A DNA stretch of 64,000 bases from Anaeramoeba flamelloides (taxonomy: Eukaryota > Metamonada > Anaeramoebidae): contig JANTQA010000012.1 in NCBI GenBank assembly GCA_027625915.1, positions 186,001 to 250,000 on the forward strand, written 5' to 3'. Positions 44,235 through 54,129 of the stretch are shown one piece after another. The notes beneath the pieces are model-generated. The model saw only the letters and a program-made list of their open reading frames with translations. It was not told where the DNA came from and searched no databases. Within the stretch, counting starts at the first letter, position 1, and every line of letters begins with the position of its first letter. The translations under genes were made by a program, and so were the position numbers.

Positions 44235-45214
44235 TAACATTTATAAATGTTAAAGATTTTTGTGAAAAATTAATTTTGTATTAAAAAAAATAATGAAAAT
44301 ATTGTATTTTTGAAATTATATATTCTCTATTTAATAGATGTTTATTAAAATTTAATTTGATTTCAAAATTTTTTATATCCATTTTACCTTTAAAAAATAA
44401 TATCAAAGTTTTTTATGATTAAATTTGCAAAAAATCTTGATATATACTGAAAAATTGTTTTTTTTTTCAACTTTAATTTGTTAAATATCTCAAAAAATAA
44501 TTCTTTGATACAAGATCTTTTATTAAATAAATAATGTTTATGATAAGTGAAGAAATCAAAAAGTGAAGAATTTCCAAATTTACAATTGTTTTTTAAAAAG
44601 ACATTAGATATGTGTTATTTGTGTATTCAAAACCCATAATTACAAATTTATTTAAGAGTTTATACATTTTATTCTTGATAGGAATTCTATATCTTTAGTC
44701 AATTTTTGTTTCAGTTGTATAAATTATTCTTGGTAAATGTGAATTAGTTTTTTAGAAAAAATATTGTTACATTTTTATTGATCCAAACAAAAAAAATAAA
44801 GAATTTAAAATGATAATTACTTTAATTGTTTTTTTTTGTTTGGCAAAAAAAGAGAAAGTAATCACTTTTAAATATCCAAGTTTCAATATCCTGTTATACT
44901 TAATAACCTTTTTTTTTCTTAAATATTCTCATTATGAAAATTTTCAAATTCAAGTTAAAAAGTTATTAATGCCGTAAATTTTTTTGAAATTATTCCAGAT
45001 TTATTTCCTTTCAATAAATCAAATATATTAAAAATTCTTTAATATTTTAATAATAATCCAAAGTTAAATAAATTGATAAAAATAATAAAAGAAATAAAGA
45101 TAAAAATAGAAATAAATAAATGATTTATTTTATTAAATTGGATATTAAAAAATAGATTTGAATGTAAAAAAGGATTTTTTCTATATATTAGAATAATGAA
45201 TTTGTATGGCATAA
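44235..45214 (-). other. 3' flank of orphan C exon, shared among units
   Basis: Near-identical to 23690-24645. Carries the same A/T blocks and poly(A)-signal-like AATAAA on the minus strand. No gene. Confidence 0.5.
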
Positions 45215-46302
45215 TTATTTTTTAAAACATTTTTCAAAAATATCCATCATTGGTATTGTGGGATTTAATTGATAATAATCAACAATATCTTCAAATTCTT
45301 CTTTGAGGAATTCTTGGTCTGTATCTGCAGTGATGGGTAGTTCGTCAGTGTATAAAAATGAAATTAATAATTCAATGGTTTCTAATGATTTCCCAGAATA
45401 ATCTTTGACTTTTTGGAAATTTTCTTCAATATTTTGAAACATGTTCAAAAATAATCCACTTCTGGCTGATAAAATAAATTTATGAATATATAATTCTTCT
45501 TCTTCATCTTCTTCTTCATCATCTTCTTCATTTTTCACAACAAGTTTAAAATCAGAAGTTTGTTCATCAAATAATAATTTTTTTAAATCATTTTTTAATA
45601 ATTTGGTTTTTTGAGCATCTTGGATTCCAAAATGATTTAAAATTTCATTTGTTCTTTTGAAATTGATCATTTCATCACAATACATCCATTTTAACAAATC
45701 TTGAATTTCATTTAATTTGCAATTTGATTCCAAATATTTTTTGATCAAATCAAATGTTTTTCCAATCCTTGTTTCAATTAATATTTTATGAACTGGGATA
45801 TTTTGGATATTACAATCAGAAAAGTATCCATTTTTTAATAAATTTTCAAGATCTTGAGTTAAATATGAATTTGATGAAAAGAAGAATATTGAATATCGAT
45901 CACAGCATTTAATTTGATTATAAGTTGAAAGTTCATTGATTAGATTATTTCCTGTTTGAATTTTTGTAATTACTGATGTTTTATCGGATTTAATACCATT
46001 AAATATACCCTAAACCCAAATTTCGTCATCTTGTGTTAATATTACAAATAAATCCCAACCACAATCAATCTCTTGAATGATTGTATTGTTATTTTTAAAT
46101 TGTGGATATTGTGTAAATTCTGCTAAATTACTACCAAACTTTGTTTTTAGATTACTACCAGTTACATAAAGTTTTCCATCATTTGTCAGAATAGAGGTTA
46201 ATCGGTGTGCAAGTCTGATTTTTGAAATGTTTTCAACAGGGAATTCAAGTTTGATTTGGGTTGGTTTTAAAACATTATTCTTGTGTCCCAATCCTAATTC
46301 TC
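45215..46302 (-). pseudogene. Orphan RCC1-BTB C-terminal exon (one nonsense codon)
   Basis: Same length (1088 nt) and phase as the two undamaged C exons: opens AAAAAG|GA-GAA-TTA giving GELGLGHKNN, includes KLYVTG, first BTB (YFSDCNIQNIPVHKILIET), acidic run and second BTB (FLYTDELPI). The only lesion seen is TAG at 46010-46008 where others have CAG in NEIWVQG. There is no N exon between it and the next C exon upstream (50750), so it either lost its N exon or served as an alternative last exon for the N exon at 59059. Its acceptor flank is kept (46303-46440). Confidence 0.88.
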
Positions 46303-46701
46303 CTTTTTATTTTTATTTATTATTATTAATTTTTAGAATTTTTTATTTTTTTTTTTATTATTGTTTTTTTTTGGAAAAATCGAATTAGATTTAATTATTT
46401 ATATTAAATGAATTAATTTGAGAAAAGTAAAGAAATCACAAAGAATAAATTTTTATTTTATTTTCATTATTATTAAAGGATTTGATGATATCTTTATTAA
46501 GTTTTGATAAGTGTTGTTATTCATTCGATAGCGAGGAAATATCTCTCCAATTTTGGATCTCGAGTGGGAGATAAAATAATGTCAAGATTCGAGGATTATG
46601 AGAGAGTGCTGAATAAAATAAGATATTTTATTGATTTTAGCCAATTAAAATGGTAAAGCAGTGACAATACGAGGTACAAAAAAAGTGATATTCTGTTTCT
46701 A
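46303..46701 (-). other. Acceptor flank of the orphan C exon
   Basis: The first ~140 bp match the flanks of the other C exons. Beyond that the sequence is unique in the window. Confidence 0.45.
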
Positions 46702-46896
46702 TTAATTTTTTTCATATTTTGAATCAGATTCATTATGAAGAACAGAAAAAGTTTTTTCAATAGAATCTGTAAAACAGTTGATAATTGTTACTTGATCTGT
46801 TTTCTGAACAGTCTGTACATACATTTTTTGTTCTGCACTTTTTTTTTTTCTTTTTGATTTTGGTTTTCTTTTGGAAAGTTTTTGATCGATCATCAT
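46702..46896 (-). CDS. Short hypothetical protein with basic N terminus
   Basis: A 64-residue frame with ATG and TAA: MIDQKLSKRKPKSKRKKK (a strongly basic, nuclear-localisation-like stretch), then QKMYVQTVQKTDQVTIINCF and TDSIEKTFSVLHNESDSKYE. The composition is balanced and unlike the low-complexity frames around it. It could be a small gene or one exon. No family recognised and no second copy in the window. Same strand as the RCC1-BTB exons. Confidence 0.35.
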   Translation of the reverse strand: MMIDQKLSKRKPKSKRKKKSAEQKMYVQTVQKTDQVTIINCFTDSIEKTFSVLHNESDSKYEKN

Positions 46897-47339
46897 TTTG
46901 GGCTATTTTGACTTCTAATTGGTACAAAATTATCTTCAGATAATTTTGTAAGTAAAATTTCTTTAGAAAATTTCAATTTTAGGATCTTTAATATAAAATA
47001 CAAACAAACAAGTGTGTGTAATTTTAAAAAAAATGAATTAATTGACTTTGATTTAATTGTTTCAATTCAGTTTTCCTCTATTTGGAAACAATTTGTTATT
47101 TTTGTTAATCAACTTACATTCTTCTAGGCTTATTGATAAAACACAAGCAAAAATTGATCCTATCAGAATAAAAAAAAATCTAAAAGAAGGGTTGAAGTCT
47201 TATTCATAAAATTAAAAATCCTTGTTTTTTTTTTTTTTTTTTTTATTTTTTTATTGATTGAAGAGAGTGAAAAAAGATTCTCTTACAGCCTAAAATCCTC
47301 GGTGTTGATGAATGAATCAGATATCTCACTTTTAGAGAA
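46897..47339. other. Unassigned spacer
   Basis: AT-rich sequence with no supported frame or repeat match. Confidence 0.4.
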
Positions 47340-47766
47340 AACTAATTTGAAAATATTAAGAGGAAATCTCAAAATATGAAATAACTAGATATTGAAAAAG
47401 ACAATTTCAGAATTAAAAAATTTAGAAAATAGCGCAAGCTGGAAATGTTGAAAAGTTTTTTAGAATTTAAAATAATTGAGATTAAAATCAAAGATTTTTA
47501 CATCAATTCTTTTGAATACTGAAAAAAAAAACCTAACCTCAAAAGATATTTAAAATGAAAGGGTTCAAATTTGATTTTAAAACTCAGAAATTTTACAAAT
47601 TATTTAAACAGATACTCTTATTTTATGAATAAAAACAGATCAAAATATTGTGAATAATGCAAAAAAAAACATAACTCAGATATCATTAAAGATTTATACC
47701 ATTTTCTAAGGAATTGTTCCAGCCTATATAAATAATTGTAAAATCTGGATATCAGGATCTAAAAAA
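47340..47766 (+). pseudogene. LINE-C fragment with alpha hairpin H10
   Basis: Reads ISELKNLENSASWKC, then alpha hairpin (about 47455-47545) ending CCTAACCTCAAAAGATATTT, then QIILKTQKFYKLFKQIL-like decay and a zinc-knuckle remnant (CKKKHNSDIIKDLYHFLRNC). The cassette lies at the same SWK codons as in three LINE-A copies. Confidence 0.6.
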
Positions 47767-47774
47767 AATTAATA

Positions 47775-47865
47775 TATGTGTCTTTATTATTTTAATTGGA
47801 AACAATCACTTTGTTATGATTCGAGTTTGGCCTGGAAAAACGGAAAAAATGATATTTTTTTTTAT
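47775..47865. repeat. Fragment of repeat E3
   Basis: TTGGAAACAATCACTTTGTT and GAGTTTGGCCTGGAA match 26955-27015. It stops at the poly(T) of the next element. Confidence 0.55.
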
Positions 47866-47867
47866 TA

Positions 47868-48645
47868 TTATTATTGAAGAAGTGTAAATTACACTCTAGA
47901 TACCTTTTTAATTAAATTCCCTTTCAGAAATTTAAGCGTAAAATCATAGATTTCACGATTATTATTTAATGAAAATAATTTCAAACTGTTTGATTTAAAT
48001 TAATTCCTTAAGATTTTTTTTTTTTTTTTTTAATTTGTTATGAAAAATTAATCTATCTTTTTCATAAGAAGGATAGACCCATAAAAAATGATCAATATTT
48101 TCAATAATTATTTGTTTTAATAAAGAGATCTAAATATTTGAACAGCTATAGATCAAATGAAATAGGTTTCTTTATTAAGTTTTTGAGAACTTTATAGATG
48201 GGTTGATTCTATAAAGTGCTAAGGTTTTAAGAATAAGATTTGGTTTTACAAAATTGAGTTGCTTTTTTTTTTTTTTTTTTTTTTTTTGCAAGTTTCCCAA
48301 ATCTTGTTTTCGCAAAATCCCAGTACAAGATACCGACTCGACAGCAAAAACCCAGTCCAGGTAACGACTCAAAAGATTGAACGGAAAGTCCAATTCGGTT
48401 CACTTTGGTTGGTTTCTGATCGCATTTGTTGGATTCAGTTCTCTACAGTTGCATAAGTCCAGCTCAATTCGTTTTAGATCTGATCATTAACAAGTTTGGT
48501 TAGGTTAGTCATGACCAAGTCCACCAATTCTGTAATGATTTTTTATTCCTTTTACCTTCCCCAAGCACCTAAAAAAACAAAAAGAGGAGGAACCCAAACA
48601 ACTTAAAAAAGGAAATTTGGAAAAAGTAAAAAGTAAAAAAAATAA
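47868..48645 (-). mobile_element. Chimeric retroposon: R1 head joined to LINE-A 3' end, inverted copy
   Basis: Minus-strand mirror of 22120-22932 with the identical R1/LINE-A junction (about 48112). The tail is TAGAGTGTAATTTACACTTC then TTCAATAATAATAATAAAAA. Open frames inside R1 (48259-48456 plus strand, 48393-48175 minus) are not preserved in other copies. Confidence 0.75.
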
Positions 48646-48824
48646 ATAAAGAATTTTTTATAGTCACGATTGATATTAGAAAATTCTTAATTCAATTAGT
48701 CATATATTCGTTCACTATACACTCAACAATTTTTTTAAAAAATTAAAAAATCAAAATTTGCTTACAAAAATATTATAAAAAAGAAAGAATAGGAGTTTCT
48801 CAAGAAGATTATCTTTTCCCTTTA

Positions 48825-49019
48825 CAGTCAGTTCCACTTTTAAGGAACAAACTATCAACGAAATTTAAGGCACAAAAAAATCTCAATTAAAGCACAAAAT
48901 CCAAATTCTAGAAAAATAAATAGTAAAAAAAAAAATGCCAAATTTTGTTCCTTAATTTGAGATTTTTATTGTGCCTTAAATTTCGTTGAAAGTTTGTGCC
49001 TTAAAAATGGAACTGACTG
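48825..49019. mobile_element. MITE family M nested in LINE-C (first)
   Basis: TA-CAGTCAGTTCCACTTTTAAG.. and ..TTAAAAATGGAACTGACTG-TA. Splits RT motif B from the following helix. Confidence 0.9.
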
Positions 49020-49163
49020 TAATGTTATTAGTTTATTAGCAATCTTTTTAAATGAAAATATAAAAGATTTAATTCAACGTTTCCAAATATTTGTAAAAGA
49101 CTCAATTTTCGTGATGGCAGTTTACAAATTGTCAGAAATTGACAAAAAGTTAATATTAATTTA

Positions 49164-49358
49164 CAGTCAGTTTCACTTTTAAGACACAAACTTTCAACGA
49201 AATTTAAGGCACAAAAAAATCTCAATTAAGGAACAAAATTTGGAATTTTTTTTTTTTTACAATTTATTTTTCTAGAATTTGAATTTTGTGCTTTAATTGA
49301 GATTTTTTTGTGCCTTAAATTTCGTTGAAAGTTTGTGTCTTAAAAGTGAAACTGACTG
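49164..49358. mobile_element. MITE family M nested in LINE-C (second)
   Basis: TA-CAGTCAGTTTCACTTTTAAG.. and ..CTTAAAAGTGAAACTGACTG-TA, only 145 bp from the first. Both ends carry the matching T/A change at the same place, so the palindrome stayed symmetric. Confidence 0.9.
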
Positions 49359-50165
49359 TATAACATTATTAAAGAATTTGAAATGAATACTAATATTGAA
49401 AAAACCCTAAAATTATATGCTTTATCTTAAATAAGAAATTTAGGCATTTGGCTTGAAAAAGAAACATTTAAAAAAAACTTCAAAAAAGTAAAAATTATTT
49501 TTCAAAAAATCAAAATGATTTTTAAACAAGTAAATAATTAGCCAATGGGGTCAAATTACAAGTGTTTAAAAAAATTACATTAACAAATTATTTTATGAAT
49601 TAGTAATGTTTAATTTAATCTAATTTTATTTCAAATAGATAAGCTGTTTGGATAAATCAAAACAATTATAAATTTTTTAAAAATTAATCCACATTCCCCA
49701 AGAATAATTTATAATACTGATGAAACAAACAGTTATGAAGTTTAAATTCTGTATAAATAAAAGGAGATTTTGACTCAAATAGAAATTAGAAATTTTCGGT
49801 TTTTGACAAATATTAAAAAAAATTAAAATTTTCAAAAATAAACGAAAATATTAATTGGAAAGCGGAAAATCTAAAATTGCTAAATGCGAATCTTAATAAA
49901 GTTAGAGAAAACTTAAATATAAATAGTACTGGGTGGAAAACTCAGGAATATTGAAAAATTATTAGGTATAATAACAATATAAACAAACAGTCGTGTTGTA
50001 GAGTGCCGTTAATGTGACTTCGTGTATACAGGTAATTTTTAATTTTTGTTTTCAAAAGAAAATTTCTATAATTTCAAGTTTATTTCAAGTAGAAAAAAAT
50101 AAACCTAAACGCTAAAAGGTGATCTTTGATCTATCCCTTCAATCATTAAAAAAAAAAAAAAATAA

Positions 50166-50749
50166 AAATAAAAAACTAAAGATCTTGAATTTTTAAATTA
50201 ATTTTAAATCTTCTTTCAGATTTAAATTCTATCTTTGTTACATTTCAACTTTAAGTTTTATAATTTTTTCTTGGTAAATGTGAATTGATTTTGAAAAAAA
50301 ATTTGTGACTTTTTTATTGATACAAACAGTAAAATGAAGAATTTAACAATGATAATTAATTTTTTTTTTTTAAAAAAAAAATAGAGAAAGCAATCATATT
50401 TTATATATCCAAGTTAGAATATTCTGTGAAACTTAAATAACTTTTTTTTTTTTCATAAATATCCTCTAAAATACACATTTTAAAATTATTCAAATCTAAT
50501 TAATGCCTTAAATTTTTAAAAATTATTCTTTATTGATTCCCTTCTTTCAATCACTTACTGATCAAAAATTTTTTAATATTTATAAAAATACATTGTTAAA
50601 CAAAATGTTGTCATAATAAAAAAAAATAAAAATAAAAATAAAAATAGAAATAAATAAATAATTATTTTATTAGAATTAGAAAAAAAAATATATTTGAATT
50701 TTAAAAGGATTTTTTCTGAATCAAAGAATAATGAATTTGTTTGATAAAA
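50166..50749 (-). other. 3' flank of C exon of the intact gene
   Basis: Shares blocks with 24120-24645 and 44700-45214. No gene. Confidence 0.45.
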
Positions 50750-51837
50750 TTATATTTTAGAATATTTTTTAAAAATATCCATCATTGGAATTGTCGGATT
50801 TAATTGATAATATTCAACAATATCTTCAAATTCTTCTTTGATGAATTCTTGGTCAGTGTCTGCAGTGATGTGCAGTTCGTCAGTGTATAAAAATGAAATT
50901 AATAATTCAATGGTTTCTAATGATTTCCCAGAATAATCTTTGACTTTTTGGAAATTTTCTTCAAGGTTTTGAAACATATCTAAAAATAATCCACTTCTGG
51001 CTGCTAAAATAAATTTATGAATATATAATTCTTCTTCTTCTTCATCTTCATCTTCTTCTTCTTCATTTTTCACAACAAGTTTAAAATCAGAAGTTTTTTC
51101 ATCAAATAATAATTGTTTTAAATCATTTTTTAATAATTTGGTTTTTTGTGCATCTTGGATTCCAAAATGATTTAAAATTTCATTTGTTCTTTTGAAATTG
51201 ATCATTTGATCACAATAAATCCATTTTAACAAATCTTGAATTTCTTTTAATTTACAATTTGATTCCAAATATTTTTTGATCAAATCAAATGTTTTTCCAA
51301 TCCTTGTTTCAATTAATATTTTATGAACTGGTATATTTTGGATATTACAATCAGAAATATATCCATTTTGTAATAAATTTTCAAGATCTTGAGTTAAATA
51401 TGAATTTAATTTTAAGAAGAACATTAAATTTTCATCACAGCATTTCATTTGATTATAAGTTGAAAGTTCATTGTTTAACTTAGTTCTTGTTTGAATTTTT
51501 CTAATTACTGTTGAATTCTTGGATATACAATCATCAAAGCTCCCCTGAACCCAAATTTCATTCTCTTGTGTTAATATTACAAATAAATCATAACCACAAC
51601 CAATATCTTTTATGATTGTGTTATTATTTTTAAATTGTGGATATTGTTTAAATTCTGTTAAATTTTTTCCAAACTCTTTTGTTTGAATATTACCAGTTAC
51701 ATAAAGTTTTCCATCATTTGTCAGAATAGAGGTTAATAGGTATGCAAGTCTGATTTTTGAAATGTCTTCAACAGGGAATTCAAGTTTGATTTGGGTTGGT
51801 TTTATAGTTTTCTTTTTGTGTCCTAATCCTAATTCCC
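50750..51837 (-). CDS. RCC1-BTB gene 3, C-terminal exon (intact)
   Basis: Opens AAAAG|GG-GAA-TTA, giving GELGLGHKKK after phase-1 joining to 58429, and is open to the TAG stop (MMDIFKKYSKI). With the N exon the protein is 572 residues: RCC1 blades to about residue 310 (KLYVTG ~249, NEIWVQG ~304), first BTB ~362-435 (ISDCNIQNIPVHKILIET), acidic run ~468-480, second BTB ~452-555 around it (TSDFKLVV..LYIHKFILAARSG..FLYTDELHI). Paired BTB domains suggest oligomerisation and possibly cullin-3 substrate adaptor work, while RCC1 propellers bind proteins or small GTPases (family knowledge; the partner is unknown). This is the only unit with both exons undamaged. Confidence 0.92.
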
Positions 51838-52689
51838 CTTTTATTTTTTTTTATTTTTTTAATTATTTATTTTTTTTTAATTATTTATTTTTTAAAGAAT
51901 TTTTATTTTTATTTTTTTTTCTTGATTGATTGGGAAAAATATAATTAAATTTAATTATTTATATTAATTGGAATTAATTGGGGAAATATAAAGATTTAAC
52001 AAAAAATAAATTTTCTTTTTCTTTTTATTATTATTACAGGAGGGGTAATATTAAGGACTATTCGAATTTTATGTTCAGTGGGGGTTGAAATAAAAGACTA
52101 TAAACAGAAAAAAATCTTTAAAAGACAATGGATTGAGGAAAAGTCAAAATATTGCAAAACATTGGGATTTTTTAGATTTTGCTTGAAAATCATTTTTTGA
52201 CCAAAAACTTTTTGAATTTCCCAAACATAACAAGGCAAAACTAAAAAGCTATTTTTTTTTTGATATTAAGAAAATGCCACTCTACTTTCTTTTCAAGTAT
52301 ATTTATACTCTCTAGCTACACTCTAACATACTTGAAAAGAAACTGGAGTTACATTTTCCTGATGAAATTTTTTTCTTCAAAATTTGTTGAGAATAATTTG
52401 GATTTGATGAAGGAAAATGGTTTTTTGTCCAACTCAAAATTTTCCAAAAAAAACCTAAATTTTTCAAGTTAGCAAGATCCCTTCGATCAAGTTTCTTAAA
52501 AGTCTATAAATATGTCACTAGGTGGAAAAATAGTATTCACTAACCATAAAATTCGAATAATCCTTAATCACTACTTATGACATTTGGATTTTTTATATTT
52601 TTTTCAAAGTAGTGTAAGAGCACAATAGAACACAGTTCGATGTAAGAGATCGTAATATGGTTAATAGGTTTTCGTGATTGAAATGAATA
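51838..52689. other. Acceptor-side intron flank of gene 3
   Basis: 51838-51990 matches the other acceptor flanks. The plus-strand frame 52260-52472 (..KFVENNLDLMKENGFLSNSK..) has some protein-like character but no copy or family support, so it is not called. Confidence 0.45.
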
Positions 52690-52745
52690 GAGTACAATTT
52701 TGGATTTACATCAATTCTTTCAAATTCAAAAAACCTAACGACAAA
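52690..52745. repeat. Half alpha hairpin H12
   Basis: ATCAATTCTTTCAAATTC then AAAAAACCTAACGACAAAAG, followed by GATATTTATATAT as behind the cassettes in LINE-C (41955 and 47540). Probably the right edge of a lost LINE-C insertion. Confidence 0.45.
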
Positions 52746-52943
52746 AGATATTTATATATATATATATACAAACTCCATTTCACTCAAAGGAGCACAGCCA
52801 AAAATGAAAAGGTCACTTTATTTTTAAGAATCAATCAAACTTAGATTTTTTAGAAATACGAGAAATAATAAATTTTGGATGAGAGTAGATAATCATAAAA
52901 TAAAAGCGTGAACAAATCATAAATTTAAAAAAAAAAAAAAATT

Positions 52944-53726
52944 TTAAGATTATTTAAATCTTTTATATTAAGTCAATTAACATATGGATTAGAAATATAT
53001 AATTATAAAATAGCAACCCTAAACTATTTAAACTCCTGGATTAATACATGTATTAATGAAATCTGCAAAATAAACCGAAACACACCAGTTCTTATTTATA
53101 AAACAGAATTTAAAATCGAAAATTTGGTTATATCAATCAATAAAAAGAAATTCAAATTCAAAAATAAATTAAAAGAATTATCTCTACCCTATCTGGAAAA
53201 ATTAATAAAATTTAATCAAAGAATAAACAATAAAATTAACTGGAAGTCGGAGAGTTTAAACCTTCTTAAAAAAGAAATTTATAATTATAATGAGTTGTTG
53301 AATTCTACCAGTTGGAAGGTACAAAAATATTTCGCAATAATTAAAAACCAAAAAAATTTATTTATTAATCAAAGATATTTAAGTTATCCATCAAGTTCAA
53401 CAATTCTAAAATTCAGAACATTTACCAACTGCTTAAATAGATATTATTATGTAATAAATAAAAATTCAAATAAATTTTGTCCTTTATGTTTAAAATATGA
53501 ACATAAGGAAATAATAGAAAATATTGATCACTTTTTATGGGTATGTCCTTCCTATGAAAAAGATAGATTAATTTTTCTGAAAAAGTTAAAAGAATTAAAT
53601 TTTAATGAAATAATTTTAAATTATGAAAGCTTAAAATTATTTTCGTTAATTAATAATGGTGAAATCTATGATTTTACGCTTAAATTTCTGAAAGGGGATT
53701 TGAGTAAAAGGGCACTTAGAGTGTAA
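52944..53726 (+). CDS. LINE-A 3' coding region, 5'-truncated but open to the stop
   Basis: The best preserved LINE piece: 260 codons open from LRLFKSFILSQLTYGLEIYN, through NYLNSWINTCINEICKINRN, the linker INNKINWKSESLNLLKKEI, NELLNSTSWKVQKYF (no hairpin cassette here), FRTFTNCLNRYYYVINKNSN and the zinc knuckle CPLC-X13-H-X4-C (FCPLCLKYEHKEIIENIDHF then LWVC), to KRALRV stop. The zinc knuckle is typical of the C terminus of LINE ORF2 proteins and may bind nucleic acid. The stop codon lies inside a terminal stem (AGTGTAATCTACACT, 53720-53734), followed by CTCAATAAAATAATAAA and a long poly(A) to 53782. RT motifs are absent, so it cannot move by itself. Probably the youngest LINE-A insertion here. 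Confidence 0.88.
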   Translation, partial: LRLFKSFILSQLTYGLEIYNYKIATLNYLNSWINTCINEICKINRNTPVLIYKTEFKIENLVISINKKKFKFKNKLKELSLPYLEKLIKFNQRINNKINWKSESLNLLKKEIYNYNELLNSTSWKVQKYFAIIKNQKNLFINQRYLSYPSSSTILKFRTFTNCLNRYYYVINKNSNKFCPLCLKYEHKEIIENIDHFLWVCPSYEKDRLIFLKKLKELNFNEIILNYESLKLFSLINNGEIYDFTLKFLKGDLSKRALRV

Positions 53727-53751
53727 TCTACACTTCCTCCTCAATAAAATA

Positions 53752-53782
<31 letters not shown>

Positions 53783-53787
<5 letters not shown>

Positions 53788-54129
53788 AAAAAATTTATGG
53801 ACTTTTCATTGGAACGTCTCGTGTAAAATTCTCAATTTCTTCAGGAAATTGAAATTATTGAGAATAAGATTTTTTACTTGTAAAGGTATGAATTTTAAAA
53901 GAAAATACAAAACCTAACTTTTCTTAATGCAAATTTGGAGTTTCAAACATTTTTTTTTTCAAATTTAATTTTGATTAAAAAAATAAAAAATAAAAACAAA
54001 AATCACAAAATGAAATTACCAAATGAGAAAAAATGATTTTGATCCAAAATTGAAAATTTTAGTTTGAGAAGAATAATGAATTAAACTCATAGAATGTGTT
54101 CTATTTTTTCAATAAAACTGGGCCCCTTT
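53783..54129. other. Intron DNA, nothing recognised
   Basis: AT-rich, no repeat match or frame supported. Confidence 0.4.

Larger units (their letters stand above)
48655..50165 (+). pseudogene. LINE-C copy with reverse-transcriptase remnants and two nested MITEs
   Basis: Decayed RT: TIDIRKF (motif A), QKYYKKERIGVSQEDYLFPL (motif B), then MITE M (48825-49019), VISLLAIFLNENI, DSIFVMAV (motif C eroded), MITE M (49164-49358), then NLGIWLEKETFKKNFKKVKI (motif E and thumb). The linker ends STGWKTQEY and NKQSC at about 50000, where a hairpin cassette remnant H11 (GAGTGCCGTTAATGTG.., 49998-50115) replaces the zinc-knuckle part. It closes with a terminal stem (GGTGATCTTTGATCTATCCC) and CTTCAATCATTAAA poly(A). 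Confidence 0.7.

Noticed and set aside
46008-46010. TAG in the orphan C exon as evidence of a reassigned stop codon
   Set aside because: The intact C exon at 50750 itself ends on TAG, and TAA damages other units, so a simple nonsense change is the easier explanation.
48259-48456. R1-antisense ORF (SQILFSQNPSTRYRLDSKNP..), also open at 42914-42687
   Set aside because: Two of five R1 copies keep it, but the copies at 22.4 kb and 2.0 kb have in-frame stops and the one at 29.2 kb reads differently; the similarity is explained by repeat identity.
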